Shown piece by piece: positions 5,657 to 7,470 of a DNA stretch of 7,470 bases (its first letter is position 1; every line of letters begins with the position of its first letter). The notes beneath the pieces were generated by a model. It was not told where the DNA came from, did no database searches, and worked only from the letters and a program-made list of their open reading frames with translations. The DNA is from Elusimicrobiota bacterium (lineage in GTDB: Bacteria > Elusimicrobiota > Elusimicrobia > 2-02-FULL-39-32). Where the stretch lies: the NCBI GenBank assembly GCA_023249835.1, contig JAHFBY010000072.1, forward strand, positions 1-7,470, given 5' to 3'. Made by a program: the position numbers and the translations under genes.

Positions 5657-6661
5657 ATGGATATTCGACCTAGAAAAATCCTCATTGCCGATGACAGCCG
5701 GCCCGACGCTGAAATTTTGGCCCAGTTATTAAGAGATCACGGGTACAGTTCTATTATTGCCAATAACGGCATCGACGCGATTGAAACCGCGATCAAGGAG
5801 CTGCCGGACCTGGTGCTATTAGATGTGGATATGCCCGGCGAAAACGGTTATGAAGTGGCGCGCCAGTTAAAATCTTTTCGCGCCACGCGATTTGTTCCAA
5901 TTATCATGCTCACCGCTCTTTCTGAACTGGGCGCAAAGCTAGAGGGTTTGGAAGCGGGGGTAGACGATTTCATCACCAAGCCTTACCGTTCGGTTGAACT
6001 TTTAACCAGGATCCGTTCGCTCTTGAGAGTTAAAGCGTTGAACGATCAATTGGACGATGCAGAAAATATTATTTTTACATTAGCGCGAATTATTGAGGCT
6101 AAAGACAGCTACACTTTGGGCCACGCGGACCGTGTTTCCCGTTTCGCGGTTTCGCTTGGCAAAAAATTAAATCGCAGCAAGGAAGAGTTGGACATTTTAG
6201 ACAAGGGAGGCGTTCTTCATGACATTGGTAAACTCGCTATCCCCGACACTATTTTGCTTAAACCCGGGGCGCTCACGCGCAGCGAGTTTGACATTATGAA
6301 AACCCATCCCGTGATCGGATGCACTATTTGCGAACGCCTGCGTTCCGCTAAAGATAGTTTGCCTTTGATCCGCCACCACCACGAAAAACTAAATGGCGAG
6401 GGTTACCCTGAAGGATTAAAAGGCGAACAAATACCCTTGTTGGTGAGGATCGTCAATATTGTGGATATTTACGATGCTTTAACCACGCGCCGCTCTTATA
6501 AAGACGCTTGGGACATAGAAAAAACTTTTAGCACGATGTACGAGGAAGTTAAGCGCGGTTGGTGGGACGGAGATGTTTTGCGCGCCTGGGAAAAGTTTGT
6601 AATGTCCGAAGAGTTTGAATCCGTACTGCCAAAGAAACCCTACTCCAAACTAATTAATTAA
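5657..6661 (+). CDS. Response regulator with HD-GYP domain (c-di-GMP phosphodiesterase)
   Basis: The 334-residue cytosolic protein has two domains. The N-terminal receiver (about 7-123) has the acidic pair D12-D13, phosphoacceptor D56 in L-L-D-V-D-M-P-G, T86 and K108 in T-K-P, so it should be phosphorylated by a histidine kinase. After a short helical linker, the HD-GYP domain (about 138-325) shows G-H-A-D-R-V (155-160), catalytic H188-D189 followed by I-G-K, H-H-E-K at 241-244, the diagnostic G-Y-P at 249-251, and V-D-I-Y-D-A-L at 269-275. All metal and signature residues look intact, predicting hydrolysis of cyclic di-GMP to pGpG or GMP. No kinase gene is in view, so it is an orphan regulator within the window. 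The ATG lies seven bases after folD without a clear Shine-Dalgarno. It closes the operon opened by yajQ. Its TAA overlaps the stop of the convergent gene. Confidence 0.93.
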   Translation: MDIRPRKILIADDSRPDAEILAQLLRDHGYSSIIANNGIDAIETAIKELPDLVLLDVDMPGENGYEVARQLKSFRATRFVPIIMLTALSELGAKLEGLEAGVDDFITKPYRSVELLTRIRSLLRVKALNDQLDDAENIIFTLARIIEAKDSYTLGHADRVSRFAVSLGKKLNRSKEELDILDKGGVLHDIGKLAIPDTILLKPGALTRSEFDIMKTHPVIGCTICERLRSAKDSLPLIRHHHEKLNGEGYPEGLKGEQIPLLVRIVNIVDIYDALTTRRSYKDAWDIEKTFSTMYEEVKRGWWDGDVLRAWEKFVMSEEFESVLPKKPYSKLIN

Positions 6662-7470
6662 TCCGGTTCCCAGATCTCAATGCCCCAGGCCGGCAACTCT
6701 AGGCGCGCGCCCTCTTTGGTTTGTTGAATGTTTCCGCCTTCTTTTAATAAGCGTTTAAGCCGGATATTCCCCTTTTCATTTTTAAAAATGTCAGGCACTT
6801 CCAAAGGGCCGCTGTAGGGTTGGGTGGAAAGGTTAATGGCGGTGAGGACGGCGTCGTTAAAATATGAACGGGCAAAGGCAAAGATCTTGCTGTCGTCGCC
6901 GCTTTTGAGCATAAACCTTTGGCCCGAGGCTAAGGAAGGATGTTTCTTTCTCACTTCAATCAGCTTTTTATATAAGCGGTAATAGTGTTTTGATTTTTTG
7001 TAGCCTTGGTCCCATTGGATAGGTTCAGCTTGGGTTAAAGAAGGGGCGTGGGTTTCGGCGATTTCCTGCCCGCTATAGAGGATCGGCACGCCGTCCAAAC
7101 AAAAGAGCAGCGCAGCAAAAGATTTATGCGCCTCTTTAAATAAGCTTTGCGCGCGTTCGGTTTCCTCATTTTCCAAGTAACGCAAAATTACTCGCCCCGG
7201 CGCGTAAGAGCTGGTTTCTTGAGTAAGAGCAAGGTCTAAGTCTAGACCATTGGCTTGGCCTTGAATGATCCTTTGCAGCACCCCGTATATCTTGGAGTTG
7301 CCAACCGCGTCAAAAGCGTTGCCCTGTTTGTCCGGCAGGTCGCTGTCCGCGATTAGAAGGAAGTCTGATTTTATTTTCTTTAGTGCCAGCGCGCACTTTT
7401 CCCAAAAGATGGCCGGCGCTAAATCTGCCCGCCGCAACCGATAGCCATCGATCTTGTACTCCTTGGCCCA
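6658..7470 (-). CDS. C-terminal part of a GH13 alpha-amylase-family protein lacking catalytic residues (partial)
   Basis: The gene enters from the right edge; 270 residues are visible and open, ending in TAA at 6658-6660. GH13 landmarks are clear: region II as I-D-G-Y-R-L (visible residues 7-12) with the A-x-x-x-P-x-x-F-W continuation, the strand F-L-L-I-A-D-S-D (37-44), region IV as Y-L-E-N-E-E-T-E-R (98-106), then G-V-P-I-L-Y-S-G-Q-E-I (127-137) and a C-terminal beta-sandwich ending A-W-G-I-E-I-W-E. Active members have G-F-R-x-D, a Glu at the region III strand end, and N-H-D. Here the nucleophile Asp is Arg (codon 7432-7434), the acid/base Glu is Asp or Ala (around 7345-7350), and N-H-D is N-E-E (7162-7170). 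It should therefore not hydrolyse glycosidic bonds; a sugar-binding, scaffold or regulatory role is possible. Region I and the true start lie outside the window. Confidence 0.82.
   Translation of the reverse strand, partial: WAKEYKIDGYRLRRADLAPAIFWEKCALALKKIKSDFLLIADSDLPDKQGNAFDAVGNSKIYGVLQRIIQGQANGLDLDLALTQETSSYAPGRVILRYLENEETERAQSLFKEAHKSFAALLFCLDGVPILYSGQEIAETHAPSLTQAEPIQWDQGYKKSKHYYRLYKKLIEVRKKHPSLASGQRFMLKSGDDSKIFAFARSYFNDAVLTAINLSTQPYSGPLEVPDIFKNEKGNIRLKRLLKEGGNIQQTKEGARLELPAWGIEIWEPD

Noticed and set aside
6650..6661. TAATTAATTAA tandem as a functional repeat or operator
   Set aside because: It is short, low in complexity and made of the final Leu-Ile-Asn codons plus the two overlapping stops.
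6702..6711. GGCGCGCGCC palindrome near the end of the GH13 gene as a terminator
   Set aside because: It has no loop and no adjacent T-run, and is explained by the Gly-Ala-Arg codons of the GH13 frame.

Overview
The window looks like ordinary bacterial chromosome from an uncultured, probably Gram-negative lineage. Coding density is very high, genes overlap by a few bases, TTG and GTG starts are common, and base composition is near balanced with many GCGC runs. The style reminds me of candidate phyla such as Omnitrophota or Elusimicrobiota, but that is a low-confidence guess; nothing here fixes the taxonomy. TGA acts as a normal stop for at least two genes (the lipid kinase and the tldD-like gene), so the code appears standard.

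Layout. On the left, the minus strand carries a small membrane-anchored coiled-coil protein (164-676). It is followed by the first 37 codons of a polytopic membrane protein, probably a GT39-type glycosyltransferase, that runs off the left edge. An AT-rich divergent spacer (677-815) holds a good sigma70-like promoter for the minus-strand genes and a weaker candidate for the plus strand. The plus strand then has six tightly packed genes (816-6661, gaps from -14 to +11 bases) that read as one operon: yajQ, a diacylglycerol-kinase-family lipid kinase, metF, an exported TldD-like metallopeptidase, folD, and a response regulator with an HD-GYP c-di-GMP phosphodiesterase domain. The last gene converges on a minus-strand gene (6658-7470, running off the right edge) for a GH13 alpha-amylase-family protein; the two stop codons overlap.

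How the genes fit together. FolD and MetF are consecutive steps of tetrahydrofolate one-carbon metabolism. YajQ, a c-di-GMP effector in some bacteria, and the HD-GYP regulator are the first and last genes of the operon and may share a second messenger. The lipid kinase and the exported peptidase suggest envelope functions. The whole set does not make one obvious pathway.

Main points for a second look: (1) the GH13 protein has lost all three catalytic acids while keeping the fold and an open frame, so it looks like a pseudoenzyme; (2) metF is interrupted by a single in-frame TGA at codon 92 with perfect homology on both sides; (3) c-di-GMP-related genes bracket the operon; (4) the TldD-like protein is exported and has no TldE/PmbA partner in view; (5) a terminator-like hairpin lies in the last codons of the tldD-like gene just before the folD ribosome-binding site; (6) a worn copy of a GTAGGGGC-type palindromic repeat contains the stop codon of the coiled-coil gene. 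I did not find a clearly new multi-gene system.
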